Assembly: GCF_030540545.1 (NCBI RefSeq)
Contig: NZ_JAUNVZ010000008.1
Location: forward strand, 88,757 to 152,756
DNA from: Rothia sp. (in: high G+C Gram-positive bacteria)
Lineage (GTDB): Bacteria > Actinomycetota > Actinomycetes > Actinomycetales > Micrococcaceae
Reading direction: 5' to 3'
DNA: 64,000 nucleotides
A program made the position numbers and the translations under genes. Positions 1-10,264 of the stretch are shown here, in pieces. Position 1 is the stretch's first letter; every line of letters starts with the position of its first letter. The notes under the pieces are model-generated. The model had not been told where the DNA came from and ran no database searches. It saw only the letters and a list, made by a program, of their open reading frames with translations.

Positions 1-1137
1 AACCATAGTCACCACGGCGGGCACCGAGAGAGAAATACGCGAGTAGCGGCGCTTATGCAGGGGCGCGATCACCTCAGCCATAATACCCACCGTAAAGACC
101 GCCAGTACCGCCGCCAGGTAGGGGGTCCAGCCCTGATTGACCAGCAGAATACGCGCCGTATTAGCAATACCGGCAATCACGCCCGCCCAGAGCACCGCCG
201 TGTGAGAGGCAGCAAAGAGCATCGCAAAGCCCATCGCCGCAATAGCGGAGGCAAGAACCAGTAGCATCACATACAACCAATAGGGCATGGGCGGCAGCTC
301 ATTTTGAGCCAGCGGCAGGTGATAGATCGTAATCATGACCCATACCGAGAAGGAGGCGCTCACCAGCAGCACCGTCACATAGGTCAGGCGCGCGATACCG
401 GCAAGGAAGTCCATGCGCGCAATATCGAGCATGCCCGTGACCATGGGGAAACCGGGCACCAGGTAAAGAATCGAGGAAATGAAACCGACCATATGCATTG
501 GCCCGATCAGCCCCGCCGCGGATAGGGATGCGACCACACCCACGTACAGGCTGGTGGAGAGGAAACCGCAGAGCATCCAGATTGCCATGTGGTTAATGCC
601 GCGCTTAATCATGGTAGAGCGCAGGTACTGACCGGCACCGGCGGCAAGCAGCACCGCGAAGCATTCCACATAGCCGCCTCGGTTCAAAAAGGCGAAGGCG
701 GCACAGGCAATACCGGAGGCGAGGGTGAGCATCCAGCGCGTGTACAAATGCGGCATGGAGTCAATACGGTCCAGTTCCGCCTCGGCCTGGGCGGGAGTAA
801 TTTTCTCGGGTAGGTTCGAGATGAACACACCCAGCTGGTCGATTTTATAGGAGTTAATGCCCATGGTGCGCTGCTCGGCGACCTCGGTGCGGAAATTACC
901 GTTGGCGTAGGCGCTGGTGGATAGTTCGGTGAAGGTCACCTGGGCGTGGTGCTCATCCAGCCCGATTGCTTTTGCCAGTCGTGCCATGGAGGCTTTAATA
1001 CGGTAGGCGCTCGCGCCGGATTTCATGAGGATTCGACCCAGGCGGAGCACGACCTGCGATTGCGCAACGATGTGCTTGTGCTGCTCTCGTGAGGAGCCCA
1101 GGTAGATACTATAGGTGTTGGTGTCGGTGTATTCCAT
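1..1137 (-). CDS. ThrE-type threonine/serine exporter, 5' part (C-terminus beyond window)
   Basis: Read on the minus strand from an ATG at 1137, the frame stays open to base 1, so the C-terminus lies outside the window. The product starts MEYTDTNTYSIYLGSS. About 130 soluble residues come first and include KSGASAYRIKASM, typical of the cytosolic half of the ThrE/DUF1212 family. Several hydrophobic membrane segments follow, with the family signature VPGFPMVTG near residue 225. ThrE-family proteins export threonine and serine across the cytoplasmic membrane. The gene is transcribed divergently from the exonuclease gene at 1311, so 1138-1310 should hold both promoters. Family is clear; substrate is inferred from the family. 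Confidence 0.85.
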   Translation of the reverse strand, partial: MEYTDTNTYSIYLGSSREQHKHIVAQSQVVLRLGRILMKSGASAYRIKASMARLAKAIGLDEHHAQVTFTELSTSAYANGNFRTEVAEQRTMGINSYKIDQLGVFISNLPEKITPAQAEAELDRIDSMPHLYTRWMLTLASGIACAAFAFLNRGGYVECFAVLLAAGAGQYLRSTMIKRGINHMAIWMLCGFLSTSLYVGVVASLSAAGLIGPMHMVGFISSILYLVPGFPMVTGMLDIARMDFLAGIARLTYVTVLLVSASFSVWVMITIYHLPLAQNELPPMPYWLYVMLLVLASAIAAMGFAMLFAASHTAVLWAGVIAGIANTARILLVNQGWTPYLAAVLAVFTVGIMAEVIAPLHKRRYSRISLSVPAVVTMV

Positions 1138-1310
1138 GGTGTTCCTGAAGTGGATTACATAGAGAATACTCTCTTATGGATAAGGCTTACCTAAATATTT
1201 TAGCCGATGTACGGGATACACGCGGGGATAAACAGCCCATTCCTACGCCATATTCGAACACTAACGCCCCAAGATGCAGCGCGGGGTATAAGTGGCGTAT
1301 TGTTGCATAT

Positions 1311-2006
1311 ATGAGCTGGATTGATAAGCCTCGCGCAACCTTTGACCTTGAAACCACCGGTGTGGACGTAAAGACCGCCCGCATTGTGACCGCCTCCCTG
1401 CTGCTGGTAAACCCCGACGGCAGTATTGAGCGTGCTGGTCAATGGCTGGTGAACCCCGGAATTGAGATTCCGGAGGGTGCAGCGGCGGTGCACGGCATTA
1501 CCACCGAGTACGCGCGCGAGCACGGCATGCCCGCCGATAAAGCGGTGTGGGATATTGCCGGTGCCCTGGGATCGCTCTTTCTGGACGGTATTCCCGTGGT
1601 GGCTTTTAATGCGGCCTATGATTTTTCGGTCATGCACTATGAGATGCTGCGCTACAACATTAAGGACGGCCAGCTGCCGCCCGGCTTTATCCTTGACCCC
1701 TATGTGATCCATAAGCACGTGATTCCGCGCAAACGCGGTAATCGCCGCCTGGAGACCCTCGCCGCTGAACACGGTATTGCTCTGGATAATGCGCACGCTT
1801 CCCGCGATGATGCGCTGGCTGCCGAGCGTCTGTTGGATGTGCTGGCGCGCCGTTTCCCACAGGAGCTGGATATCCCCCTGGATCAGTTGCACCAGAACCA
1901 GATCGCCTGGGAGGCTCAGCAAGCGGCTGATTTCCAGGCGTGGATTCGCACCAAGCCCGGTCGTGAAAACGAGATTATTGAGAGTGGCTGGCCCATTCGA
2001 TACTAG
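1311..2006 (+). CDS. DnaQ-like 3'-5' exonuclease (DEDDh family)
   Basis: 231-residue protein with the three exonuclease motifs in order: FDLETTG (Asp12, Glu14), NAAYDFSV near residue 103, and HASRDD near residue 165, giving a DEDDh active site. Such enzymes remove nucleotides from DNA or RNA 3' ends with two metal ions; stand-alone actinobacterial members are often annotated as polymerase III epsilon-like. I chose the ATG at 1311 because the motif sits directly after it. The in-frame extension up to 1176 is low-complexity and unlike the family. No clear Shine-Dalgarno lies before 1311, so a leaderless mRNA is possible. It lies 107 bases before adnA, which fits a repair role (inference). Confidence 0.85.
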   Translation: MSWIDKPRATFDLETTGVDVKTARIVTASLLLVNPDGSIERAGQWLVNPGIEIPEGAAAVHGITTEYAREHGMPADKAVWDIAGALGSLFLDGIPVVAFNAAYDFSVMHYEMLRYNIKDGQLPPGFILDPYVIHKHVIPRKRGNRRLETLAAEHGIALDNAHASRDDALAAERLLDVLARRFPQELDIPLDQLHQNQIAWEAQQAADFQAWIRTKPGRENEIIESGWPIRY

Positions 2007-2113
2007 TCTTTGGAAACCGCTCGGTTTGTAGATTCAATCTGTGGACTCGGTCTGCGAGCACCCCAGATATCACCACATCACCCCAATGACATCCACCCAA
2101 TGACGGGAGAATC

Positions 2114-5100
2114 ATGAGCTCAACTTTTATCCTCGGCGCACCGGGCACCGGCAAAACCCATGCCCTCATTCAGCGCGCCGTTAGCTACCTGGAGACGGGC
2201 AATAACCCCGAATCCCTGCTGATTCTAGCCCCCACCCGTCAGGGTGCCACCCGCATGCGTCACGCCATTGCCCGCGCCAGCGAACGAAGCCTCTCCCAAG
2301 CACCCACGCGCGCCTGGGCTGCCTACGCTTTCGATGTGCTGCGCCGCGCCTTTGTGCTGGGGCTGCTGCCGGGGGTGCAGGCGCCTCCTAAGCTACTCTC
2401 GGGCCCCGAGCAGGACACTATGATTGCTGAAATGCTCACCCAGCATCGCGCGGGGATCGGTGCGCAGGTGCGCTGGCCGGAGGATTTGAATCAGGCGTTG
2501 GATACGCGCGGTTTTCGCCACGAGCTGCGTGATTTCTTTGACCGTATGGCAGAGTATAATCTGAACGCCGATCAGGTGCGCCAACTGGGTCGAGAGCACG
2601 GTCATCCGGAATGGGTTGCCGTGGCTGATTTTTATACCGAGTATGCCCAGGTGCGTGCCCTGCGAGCGCCCAATGCCTTCGACCCCTCGGCACTCATTCA
2701 CCGCGCCTGCAATTTTCTGCTGACTCACCCGGAGTTTTTGGCGCAGGAGCGTGAACGTTTCCGCCTGATTTTAATTGATGATGCGCAGGAGATGTCCCCG
2801 GCGACCTACCGTTTGCTGGGTGTTTTGACCGGCTCTTTTGAGTACCTACTCTCGCGTTCCATTGTGCCCGCGAATCTGGGAGAGGCAGCGCGCGATCAGC
2901 TGGCAGTCGCCTGTGCTCAAGCGCCCTCGGTGGTTATCACCGGGTGTAGCGAGAATACCCTGCAGGGTTTCCGCGGCGCCCGACCGGAAATGATGAGTCT
3001 TTTCTCGGTGCTCTACCCGAACCTGGTACAAGAGCATCTGAGCTCCTCCTATCGCATGTCGGAGCCGGTTGCTGCAGGCTGGGAACAGCTGGTGCGTCGT
3101 CTGCCGGTGGTGCCTCGCGCCGCTACCGTGCGACAGCTGCAGCCGGCTCAGGTGCGTGAGGAGCAGCAGAGCCTGCTGGCTGTGAACGAACTGGGCGATA
3201 TTCTGGACTCTACCGCGGTGGGTGAGTCGGCGCTGGGCGTGCAGGCTCACCTGCTGGCAAGCGCCCAAGATGAGGCAAACCAGATTGCTCAAATGCTGCT
3301 GGAGGATTACCTCTACCGCGGTCGTATGTACCGTGAGTCGGCGATTATTGTGCGTAATTCTAGTGAGGTGGCGCGTCTGCGCCGCGTGCTGGCAAGCGCC
3401 GGTATTCCCACGGTGACTCCTTCCTCACTGACTCCTCTGCGTGATGAGCCCGCGGTGCGTCCCTTTTTGGATGCGCTGGCTCTGCTGGTGTACACCCTTA
3501 AGCAGAGCGCTCAGTGGCTGCGCCTGCCGGAGCTGGGTGCTGTGGTGCCCGGTGCGACTGAAGCTACTTCTACATCGAGTACCGAAGCCGGCGAAACCCA
3601 TACTGACCCCGCTGAAAATCAGGCAAACCCGGCAGAAACCAATGCCGAAAAGCTCTTCCGCCGCAGCCTCCACGATGTGCTCGCCGAAGAAGACCGAGCC
3701 AACCCCGGCTCCGGCGCGCACAATGCCATTAGCCTGCTCACCTCCCGCCTGGGTGGCGCCTCCAGCATGGAGGTACGCCGCCTGCGCCAGCAGCTACGCG
3801 CCGCAGAATTGCTCGCCGGAGGCACCCGACCCAGTGATGAGCTGCTGCTCGGTGCCCTACTTGACCCCGAAGCCCTGCCCGCAGAGGGTATTGGTGTGGC
3901 GGCACGTCGCGTATCGGCGGTGCTCTCTGCCGGTATGCGCGCCCTGAATGACCCGGATGCTGACGCCCAAAGCGTGCTCTGGGAGTTGTGGGAAGCCAGC
4001 GGTCTGGAACGCATCTGGACCCGCGAAATTCATATTAATGGCAATATTGGCCCTGTGGCTGAGCGCGCCCATCGCAATCTGGACGCCATGATTGGTCTTT
4101 TTGAGTCCGCGGAGCGTTTTACCGACCAGATGCCCGGCTCCACCCCGGAGCAATTCTTGGCGTACCTGGATCAGCAGGATTTGGCAATGGACTCCCTGGC
4201 GGCGCGCGGTCAGCGCTATGATGCGGTGGAAATTCTGACCCCCGCTCAGGCGGCGTCGCGCTCCTGGCAGACCGTATATGTGAGCGGCATTCAAGAGGGT
4301 GTATGGCCCAATACCACCCTGCGCGGCTCCCTGCTAGCAACCGCCGATTTGGTGGATATGTGCGATAGCGCCCTCAATGGTGGCGAGTTTATGGGCACGC
4401 GCAGCTATGCCGAGCGTGCCCGCGATGTGCGCCATGATGAGCTGCGTATGTTCGCCAGCGCTCTCTCTCGTGCCCAGAAGAGCGTGGTTCTTACCGCCGT
4501 GATTGATGAAGACAGTGCCCCCAGCGAATTCTTCTATGCCCTGGCGCCGGAGAAAACTAGCGATGATATTACCCGTGTGCGCCGCCCGCTGACCCTGCGC
4601 GCCCTGGTGGCTCAGCTGCGCGCTGCCGCGACCGGCACCGATCCTGTACGTGCCGCTCTGGCGCTGGATCAATTGCATTCTTTGCTGGAACGCAGCGGCA
4701 CCTTAGCTCCCGAATACCGTGTGTTGGATACTGAAAATCGTAGCGGTGAGAGCGATTCGGCTGAGAGCCAGTCAGGGGAACAATCGGAGGGGAATAACTC
4801 GATTATTGAACGCCGTATTGGTATTCCCGGTGCCCACCCGAGCCAGTGGTGGGGCATTAAAAACCTCAGTAGCACCGACCCCATTTTCACCCCGCGCCAC
4901 ACGGTGGATGAGCACGGCATGCCCGGGGCTGAACGCCTGGTTGTGCCCATTTCCCCCTCGCGCCTGGAGCGCATCCATAAGTCGCCCCTGGACTGGCTGG
5001 TTGCCGCCGCCCGCGCCGAATCGCCCACCGACCTTTCGCGTAGCCTAGGCACGCTGATCCACGCCATTGCCGAGGAAATGCCCGCCGCCTCCCAGGTTGA

Positions 5101-5890
5101 GCTGCGGGAAGAACTCGAGCGCCGCCTGGATGCCCTGAACCTGCCCGACACCTGGGAGAGCCAGCAGCTGCGCGAGCGCGCCGAGGCAATGATTATGAAA
5201 TTCTCGACCTATATTAATGAGATTATGCCCGGGGATGAGCGCGAACTGGTCGGCGTGGAGGGCTCCTTTAGTGTGCTCGTACCCGGTGCGCAGCTGGACG
5301 CCCAGCTGGACGGTCGAGTGGACCGTCTGGAACGTGATAGCGAGGGGAAATATTTGATCGCCGATCTTAAGACCGGCAAGCATAAACCCAATAAAAACGA
5401 GATTAAAGAGCATGCCCAGCTTGCTGCCTACCAGGTGGCTATTGAGGCGGGCGCCGGGGCAGCCATGCAGGCTCGCTTTGAGGGTGCCGGCGGGCGCTCC
5501 CGAGAGCTCTTTAGCGGGCTGACCGGCTCTAGCGCGGGCGCCTCCCTGGTGCAGCTGGGTGACGGCACCGTGCCCACCCCCAAGAATCGACCCCAGGCGC
5601 AGGAACCGCTGGGTGAGGATGAGAAAACCCAGCAGATGAGCGCCTACTTGGCGCAGCTTGCCTCCGGTGCGCTGAGCTATGAAGAGATGAGCAGGCTCTT
5701 TAATGTGGTCGATGAGATCACCCCGCAGCCGGGTACCGGTCAGTGGGCGCACGAGCTGATTATGCGCGCCGCCGAGCTGATTGTCTCTTCGCAGGTGCAG
5801 GCGCGTCACCGTCCGGGGGAGAGTTGTGCCCTGCCGGATATTTGCCCGCTGTGCGTGCGAGGGCGTCAGCTTACCCAGGATGAAGACTAA
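2114..5890 (+). CDS. adnA: AdnA-like helicase-nuclease subunit (UvrD/AddB type)
   Basis: 1258 residues. AdnA and AdnB form the heterodimeric helicase-nuclease that resects double-strand breaks in actinobacteria. Visible parts: Walker A GAPGTGKT (residues 8-15), a Walker B-like LIDDAQE with Asp-Asp in place of Asp-Glu, a diverged motif III ending GFRGARPE, and a C-terminal PD-(D/E)XK nuclease with GRVDRLE and ADLKTGK near residues 1065-1085. The extreme C-terminus has three cysteines (CALPDICPLC). The weaker helicase motifs agree with AdnA being the poorer motor of the pair. It is longer than mycobacterial AdnA (about 1050). An SD-like GGGAGA precedes the ATG. adnB follows 16 bases downstream, the same order as Rv3202c-Rv3201c. 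Confidence 0.88.
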   Translation: MSSTFILGAPGTGKTHALIQRAVSYLETGNNPESLLILAPTRQGATRMRHAIARASERSLSQAPTRAWAAYAFDVLRRAFVLGLLPGVQAPPKLLSGPEQDTMIAEMLTQHRAGIGAQVRWPEDLNQALDTRGFRHELRDFFDRMAEYNLNADQVRQLGREHGHPEWVAVADFYTEYAQVRALRAPNAFDPSALIHRACNFLLTHPEFLAQERERFRLILIDDAQEMSPATYRLLGVLTGSFEYLLSRSIVPANLGEAARDQLAVACAQAPSVVITGCSENTLQGFRGARPEMMSLFSVLYPNLVQEHLSSSYRMSEPVAAGWEQLVRRLPVVPRAATVRQLQPAQVREEQQSLLAVNELGDILDSTAVGESALGVQAHLLASAQDEANQIAQMLLEDYLYRGRMYRESAIIVRNSSEVARLRRVLASAGIPTVTPSSLTPLRDEPAVRPFLDALALLVYTLKQSAQWLRLPELGAVVPGATEATSTSSTEAGETHTDPAENQANPAETNAEKLFRRSLHDVLAEEDRANPGSGAHNAISLLTSRLGGASSMEVRRLRQQLRAAELLAGGTRPSDELLLGALLDPEALPAEGIGVAARRVSAVLSAGMRALNDPDADAQSVLWELWEASGLERIWTREIHINGNIGPVAERAHRNLDAMIGLFESAERFTDQMPGSTPEQFLAYLDQQDLAMDSLAARGQRYDAVEILTPAQAASRSWQTVYVSGIQEGVWPNTTLRGSLLATADLVDMCDSALNGGEFMGTRSYAERARDVRHDELRMFASALSRAQKSVVLTAVIDEDSAPSEFFYALAPEKTSDDITRVRRPLTLRALVAQLRAAATGTDPVRAALALDQLHSLLERSGTLAPEYRVLDTENRSGESDSAESQSGEQSEGNNSIIERRIGIPGAHPSQWWGIKNLSSTDPIFTPRHTVDEHGMPGAERLVVPISPSRLERIHKSPLDWLVAAARAESPTDLSRSLGTLIHAIAEEMPAASQVELREELERRLDALNLPDTWESQQLRERAEAMIMKFSTYINEIMPGDERELVGVEGSFSVLVPGAQLDAQLDGRVDRLERDSEGKYLIADLKTGKHKPNKNEIKEHAQLAAYQVAIEAGAGAAMQARFEGAGGRSRELFSGLTGSSAGASLVQLGDGTVPTPKNRPQAQEPLGEDEKTQQMSAYLAQLASGALSYEEMSRLFNVVDEITPQPGTGQWAHELIMRAAELIVSSQVQARHRPGESCALPDICPLCVRGRQLTQDED

Positions 5891-5906
5891 AAGGGGAGGA
5901 GAAGCA

Positions 5907-8900
5907 ATGGAGAATCACGTGGAAAACACCGAAAATATGAACGCTATTCAAGGTAATGTAGCCCAGGAAAACCGACCCCAGAGCACCCCGCGTTTTAGCG
6001 CCGTGGAACTGGCGGATATTCTCGAGCTCAACCGCCCCACCCCCGAACAGATCGCCATGATCGAGGCGGATATGAGCAGCCACCTGGTTATTGCCGGCGC
6101 AGGCAGTGGCAAAACCGCGACCATGGTCGACCGCGTGATCTACCTGGTCGCCAATGGCTTCGTGCGCCCCCAGGAGATTCTCGGCGTGACCTTCACCCGC
6201 AAAGCGGCAGGTGAGCTGCGCGAACGCATGCGCGCCCGCCTGGCAATCCTACGCGCCAAGGGTTACATGCCCGAAGCCACCGAAGAAGAACTCATCGCCG
6301 GGGACTCCGACCCGGTGATCTCCACCTACCACTCCTACGCCAACACCCTGGTCAAAGATTACGGTCTGCGCCTGGGCTATGAGCAGGACGCGCAGCTGCT
6401 GGGAGATGCCCAAAAATACCAGCTCGCCGCGCAAATCGTCTCCTATTGGGATGGGGAACTACCCCGCAATAAAAAGGATGAGTTCCAAGCCAAAAGCACC
6501 ATTATTGCCGCCATGCTCACCCTCTCCGATCAGTGCGCCGAGCACCTGCAAAGCCCCGAACAGGTGCGTGAATTCTGCGCCCGCCAGCTGGAAGCCTATA
6601 CCGAGACCTTTGAGGAATCTAAAGGCAGCCGCGCCGAGTACAGGGAGATTACCCTGCACCTGAAAAACACCATCGCCCTGAGCTATGTGGTTGAGCGCTA
6701 CGCCCTGATTAAAAAACGCATGCAGGTTATGGACTACGGCGATTTGATGGTGCTCGCCTCCCGCATTGCCCGCCAGTTCCCGCAGGTGGCGCGCGCCGAA
6801 CGCGAACGCTATAAGGTGGTGCTCCTGGACGAATTTCAGGACACCTCCCACACCCAGATGTGCCTCTTCTCCGACCTTTTTGGTTCCGGCAGCCGCGCCG
6901 CACACTCTACCTCTCACGGCACTGGTGCGAGCGAGAGCCTACCCGAGCACCCCGTCATGGCGGTGGGCGACCCCAAACAGTCCATCTACGGTTTCCGAGG
7001 CGCCTCTTCCGGTCAGCTCTTTAGCTTCTACGACTACTTCCACTCCGCCGACCCGACCCCGCTGTATCTAAGCGTGGCATGGCGCAATGACAAAGCCATT
7101 CTGGATGCCGCAAACCACCTGGCGGAACCCCTCAAACACGCCCCCGAATGGGTGCGCGGCTCCGTACCCTCCACCGTGCCCGATCTGCAGCTGCGCGCCG
7201 TGATCACCCAGCCCGACCCGGCAGGACTCGAAGCCATGCGCGGCAGGGTAGAACTAGCGCGCTACGGCACCGCAGCTGCTGAAGCTCAGGCACTGGCAGA
7301 GCGTATTGCCGCCGAACGCGCCCGCACCGCACCCGGTCAAGAACACCCCACCATGGCGGTACTGACCCGCACCCGCGCGCAGCTTGAACCCATCGCCCAG
7401 GCGCTCACCGCGCTGAACATTCCCTCCCAGCTGGGCGGTATCGGTGGTCTGATCGATAAACCCGAAATTATCGACATGGTTGCCACCCTGCAGATTCTCG
7501 CCGACCCCTCCCGCTCGGATGCGCTCGCGCGTCTGCTCACCGGCCCGCGCTGGCGCATTGGCACCGCCGATATGATTGCCCTGGGCGAGTACTCCAATGA
7601 GCTCGCGCGCACCCGCGGCATGGCGTTGCCCGAAAACCCCGAAGCCATGGAAGAAATCAGTGACTTCGGCTCCCTGATCGAAGCCATCGAAAACCTCCCC
7701 GAACCCGGGCATGTCACCGGCAAAAACGGGCGCAGCATGAGCCCCGAAGCCTTGGCGCGGCTGCAGGAATTCCGCGAAGAACTCTACACCCTGCGCACCA
7801 TGCTCACCGAAGATTTGGGTACCCTGCTCTACGAAATTGAGCGTGTGCTTATGCTCGATATTGAGCTGGCGGTACGTTCCGGGGATAGCTACGCCTCCCG
7901 CGCCAATTTGGATGCGTTCCACGATGTCGCCGCGCGCTACGCCCAATCCTCCCCGCGCATTAATGCCACCATTTATGCGGGCGCAGACGGCACCAGCGAG
8001 GACGAAGAAAAAGCCACTCAGCGTTTCGTGCTCTCCGCCGGAGGCGTGAACTATCTGATGGGCTTCCTCGCCTGGATTGAAGAAACCGCTCGCAGCGAAA
8101 AGGGTCTAGCGCCCGCCATTGAACAGGCGCGCCCGGGCACCGTGCAGCTGCTGACCATGCACGGCTCCAAAGGTTTGGAGTGGGATAATGTGTACCTGCC
8201 CGGCTTGGCGGACCGCGCCAATACCAGCGTGAAAACCTGGCAGTACGGTCCGCTCGGCGAGCTGCCCTGGCCGCTGCGAGGGGATAAAAACTATATGCCC
8301 TCCCAGCTGGAAAGTCTTCAGGAGATTCGCGAGCTCGAGTCACTTAAAGAGCTCAAAGAGACGCTGACTCTTGCCAATGAGCAGTGCGAAGAATACCAGC
8401 TCGAAGAAGAAAGGCGCCTGATGTACGTGGCGGCAACCCGCGCCCGCAGCCTGCTGGTGGCAAGCTGCGCCCGCTGGCGAGGTGCTAACGCCACGCCGCT
8501 GGTTGCCGACCCCTTCTGGAATGAACTGGTGCACTTTGCCACCGGTGAGCCTCTGCCCGGCGGTGCCGAGGATACACAGAGTGCTTCTCCCGAGCCGGAA
8601 AATTATCCGCACTATATGGGTACCGGTGTGGTCAACTACGCCTGGGATCAAGACCCCAAAAAGAAACCTCGAGCGATTGATATTGACGCCTATTTCGGTT
8701 CCCGTCTAGAGGACGAGGGACAGGATTACGCGGCCCTTGCTCGTGAGCTTGTGGCGCAGGCTCCAGTACCCGCCCCCGTACCCTATGCTCAGGCGTCCTC
8801 CCTGCAGGAGGCGTTGAGCTGGCAGGTGCGCCCGGTTATTGCGCAACGCCTGATCGACCCCGTGGCATGGACTAGTTATAACCCCGACCAGGGTAGTGTG

Positions 8901-10013
8901 CTCACCGCCATGTGGCCCTTTGACCCCTTTGAAGGTCCCAGCGTATACCGTTGGGAATCCGAGAAGGCGCTTGCCGCCGGTATGCTGCTAGCGCTGCGCC
9001 ACGGTGTGGCGCTGCCTCCCGGGCGCGTGCCCGCTAACTCCGCGGCGGAGCGTGCCGATGAACGTGCTCGTGCTGCCCGTGCGCAGGAACTCTTCGGAGT
9101 ATCCGGCGTCTCTGGAACTGTGAATGTGGCGGCGGGGGAGAACCCTGAACTGAATACTGTTCAGGAACCCGGTTGGTTCGCCAGCCTGCCCACCCGTAAA
9201 GAACGCACCCTCGCCGCAGCCCGCATGCTCCTGTCCTATCCCGGTGTACTCATTGAGCACGAGCAGCTCACCCCCGCCCAACAAGCCCAAGCCAAAGACT
9301 GGGCACAAGAAGCAGACATGCTGCTCAAACTCGCCCGACGCGAAGTAGGAGTCACCCTCCCTGCAAAACCCGAAGCGTTCTCCGCCTCCACCCTGATCGA
9401 ACTCAACGAAAACGCCGCCGCCATGCGCGCACAACTCATGCGCCCCGTACCGCGCAAACCCAGCCGTGCCGCGCGCACCGGTACGCTCTTTCACGAATGG
9501 GTTGAGGGGCACTACAACTCCGCGCCCATGCTCGACATTGACGAGGAACTCTACGAAGACGACGATAGCGACTTCAGCAGCACCATCGAGGAGCTACGCG
9601 AATCATTCCTCGCCAGCCAATGGGCACATCGCACCATGTGGGCGGCAGAATACCCCGTGGAAACCCACCTGGCGGGAACCTCAATCCGCGGCCGAATCGA
9701 CGCGGTATTCCGTACCGAAACCGTAGACGAACAGGGTAACCCTCTCACGCTTTGGGAGCTTGTTGACTGGAAAACTGGTCGAGTGCCCAGCAAGAGCGCC
9801 ATGCGCTCCAAGAGGATTCAGCTGGCTGTCTACAAGATTGCCTTTGCGCGCGTGATGGGAGTCGACCCCGACACGATCCGCACCGCATTCCACTATGTCG
9901 GGCCCAACACCACCATTTGGGACAGCGATATCCAGGGTGGAATACCCAGTGCTAGTGAGCTGGAGCGACTCATTACCAAACACAAATGGTCCGAGTCGAA
10001 CACCGAAGAGTAA
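5907..10013 (+). CDS. adnB: AdnB-like helicase-nuclease subunit
   Basis: 1368 residues from the ATG at 5907, preceded by the Shine-Dalgarno AGGGGAGGA (5892-5900). The frame is open further upstream inside adnA, but no such signal exists there. Full UvrD-type helicase set: GAGSGKT, VVLLDEFQDTS, GDPKQSIYGFRGAS, LTMHGSKGLEWDNV and YVAATRAR. A RecB-like nuclease domain follows with TLFHEWVEGH, GRIDAVF and VDWKTGR near the C-terminus. These intact motifs suggest this is the translocating motor. It pairs with AdnA to process double-strand DNA ends. The region around residues 900-1080 is poorly conserved linker and may explain the extra length over mycobacterial AdnB (about 1100). Confidence 0.9.
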   Translation: MENHVENTENMNAIQGNVAQENRPQSTPRFSAVELADILELNRPTPEQIAMIEADMSSHLVIAGAGSGKTATMVDRVIYLVANGFVRPQEILGVTFTRKAAGELRERMRARLAILRAKGYMPEATEEELIAGDSDPVISTYHSYANTLVKDYGLRLGYEQDAQLLGDAQKYQLAAQIVSYWDGELPRNKKDEFQAKSTIIAAMLTLSDQCAEHLQSPEQVREFCARQLEAYTETFEESKGSRAEYREITLHLKNTIALSYVVERYALIKKRMQVMDYGDLMVLASRIARQFPQVARAERERYKVVLLDEFQDTSHTQMCLFSDLFGSGSRAAHSTSHGTGASESLPEHPVMAVGDPKQSIYGFRGASSGQLFSFYDYFHSADPTPLYLSVAWRNDKAILDAANHLAEPLKHAPEWVRGSVPSTVPDLQLRAVITQPDPAGLEAMRGRVELARYGTAAAEAQALAERIAAERARTAPGQEHPTMAVLTRTRAQLEPIAQALTALNIPSQLGGIGGLIDKPEIIDMVATLQILADPSRSDALARLLTGPRWRIGTADMIALGEYSNELARTRGMALPENPEAMEEISDFGSLIEAIENLPEPGHVTGKNGRSMSPEALARLQEFREELYTLRTMLTEDLGTLLYEIERVLMLDIELAVRSGDSYASRANLDAFHDVAARYAQSSPRINATIYAGADGTSEDEEKATQRFVLSAGGVNYLMGFLAWIEETARSEKGLAPAIEQARPGTVQLLTMHGSKGLEWDNVYLPGLADRANTSVKTWQYGPLGELPWPLRGDKNYMPSQLESLQEIRELESLKELKETLTLANEQCEEYQLEEERRLMYVAATRARSLLVASCARWRGANATPLVADPFWNELVHFATGEPLPGGAEDTQSASPEPENYPHYMGTGVVNYAWDQDPKKKPRAIDIDAYFGSRLEDEGQDYAALARELVAQAPVPAPVPYAQASSLQEALSWQVRPVIAQRLIDPVAWTSYNPDQGSVLTAMWPFDPFEGPSVYRWESEKALAAGMLLALRHGVALPPGRVPANSAAERADERARAARAQELFGVSGVSGTVNVAAGENPELNTVQEPGWFASLPTRKERTLAAARMLLSYPGVLIEHEQLTPAQQAQAKDWAQEADMLLKLARREVGVTLPAKPEAFSASTLIELNENAAAMRAQLMRPVPRKPSRAARTGTLFHEWVEGHYNSAPMLDIDEELYEDDDSDFSSTIEELRESFLASQWAHRTMWAAEYPVETHLAGTSIRGRIDAVFRTETVDEQGNPLTLWELVDWKTGRVPSKSAMRSKRIQLAVYKIAFARVMGVDPDTIRTAFHYVGPNTTIWDSDIQGGIPSASELERLITKHKWSESNTEE

Positions 10014-10051
10014 ATCCATAACTGCTAAGACATTCCATATGGGCTAATACC

Positions 10052-10142
10052 CAATCCGGCAAGGCTACGGCACGCTATCCGGCAAGGCTGCGGCCGGCTA
10101 TCCGGCAAGGTTGCGGCCACCAATCCGGCAAGGCTGTGGCTA
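10052..10142. repeat. Tandem array of a ~23-nt repeat (CCGGCAAGG family), four units
   Basis: Four head-to-tail units of 22-24 nt, each with (A/T)ATCCGGCAAGG followed by a C/T, G and Y/R-rich tail such as CTGTGGC. The array lies between the convergent adnB and metallopeptidase genes. The same unit recurs at 51698-51812 (five units), 53852-53897 (two, inverted) and 63965-64000 (at least one and a half, running off the window). Single or diverged units occur at about 10940-10960, 62730-62750 and 62853-62874. There are no spacers, so it is not a CRISPR array. Confidence 0.8.
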
Positions 10143-10149
10143 CAACACC

Positions 10150-10233
10150 CGCATGGGATGATGCTCTGACGAACCGATAGGGCTGGAAGGTAAGCAAACC
10201 CGGGAACGTAACTGCCTGGGCTCGTCCCATGCG
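10150..10233 (+). repeat. Intergenic stem element, copy 1
   Basis: An 84-nt element bounded by CGCATGGGATGA and TCGTCCCATGCG, which pair as a 12-bp terminal stem with one G-U pair. The core starts GCTCTGACGAACCG and contains GGGAACGTAAC. Related copies lie at 14213, 14588, 18973, 19139 and 51819. It sits between two convergent genes. It could be a MITE-like mobile repeat, a structured RNA, or both; I do not recognise a named RNA class. Confidence 0.75.
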
Positions 10234-10264
10234 CAATGTAAACCACGTAGACGCACCGTTTTAT

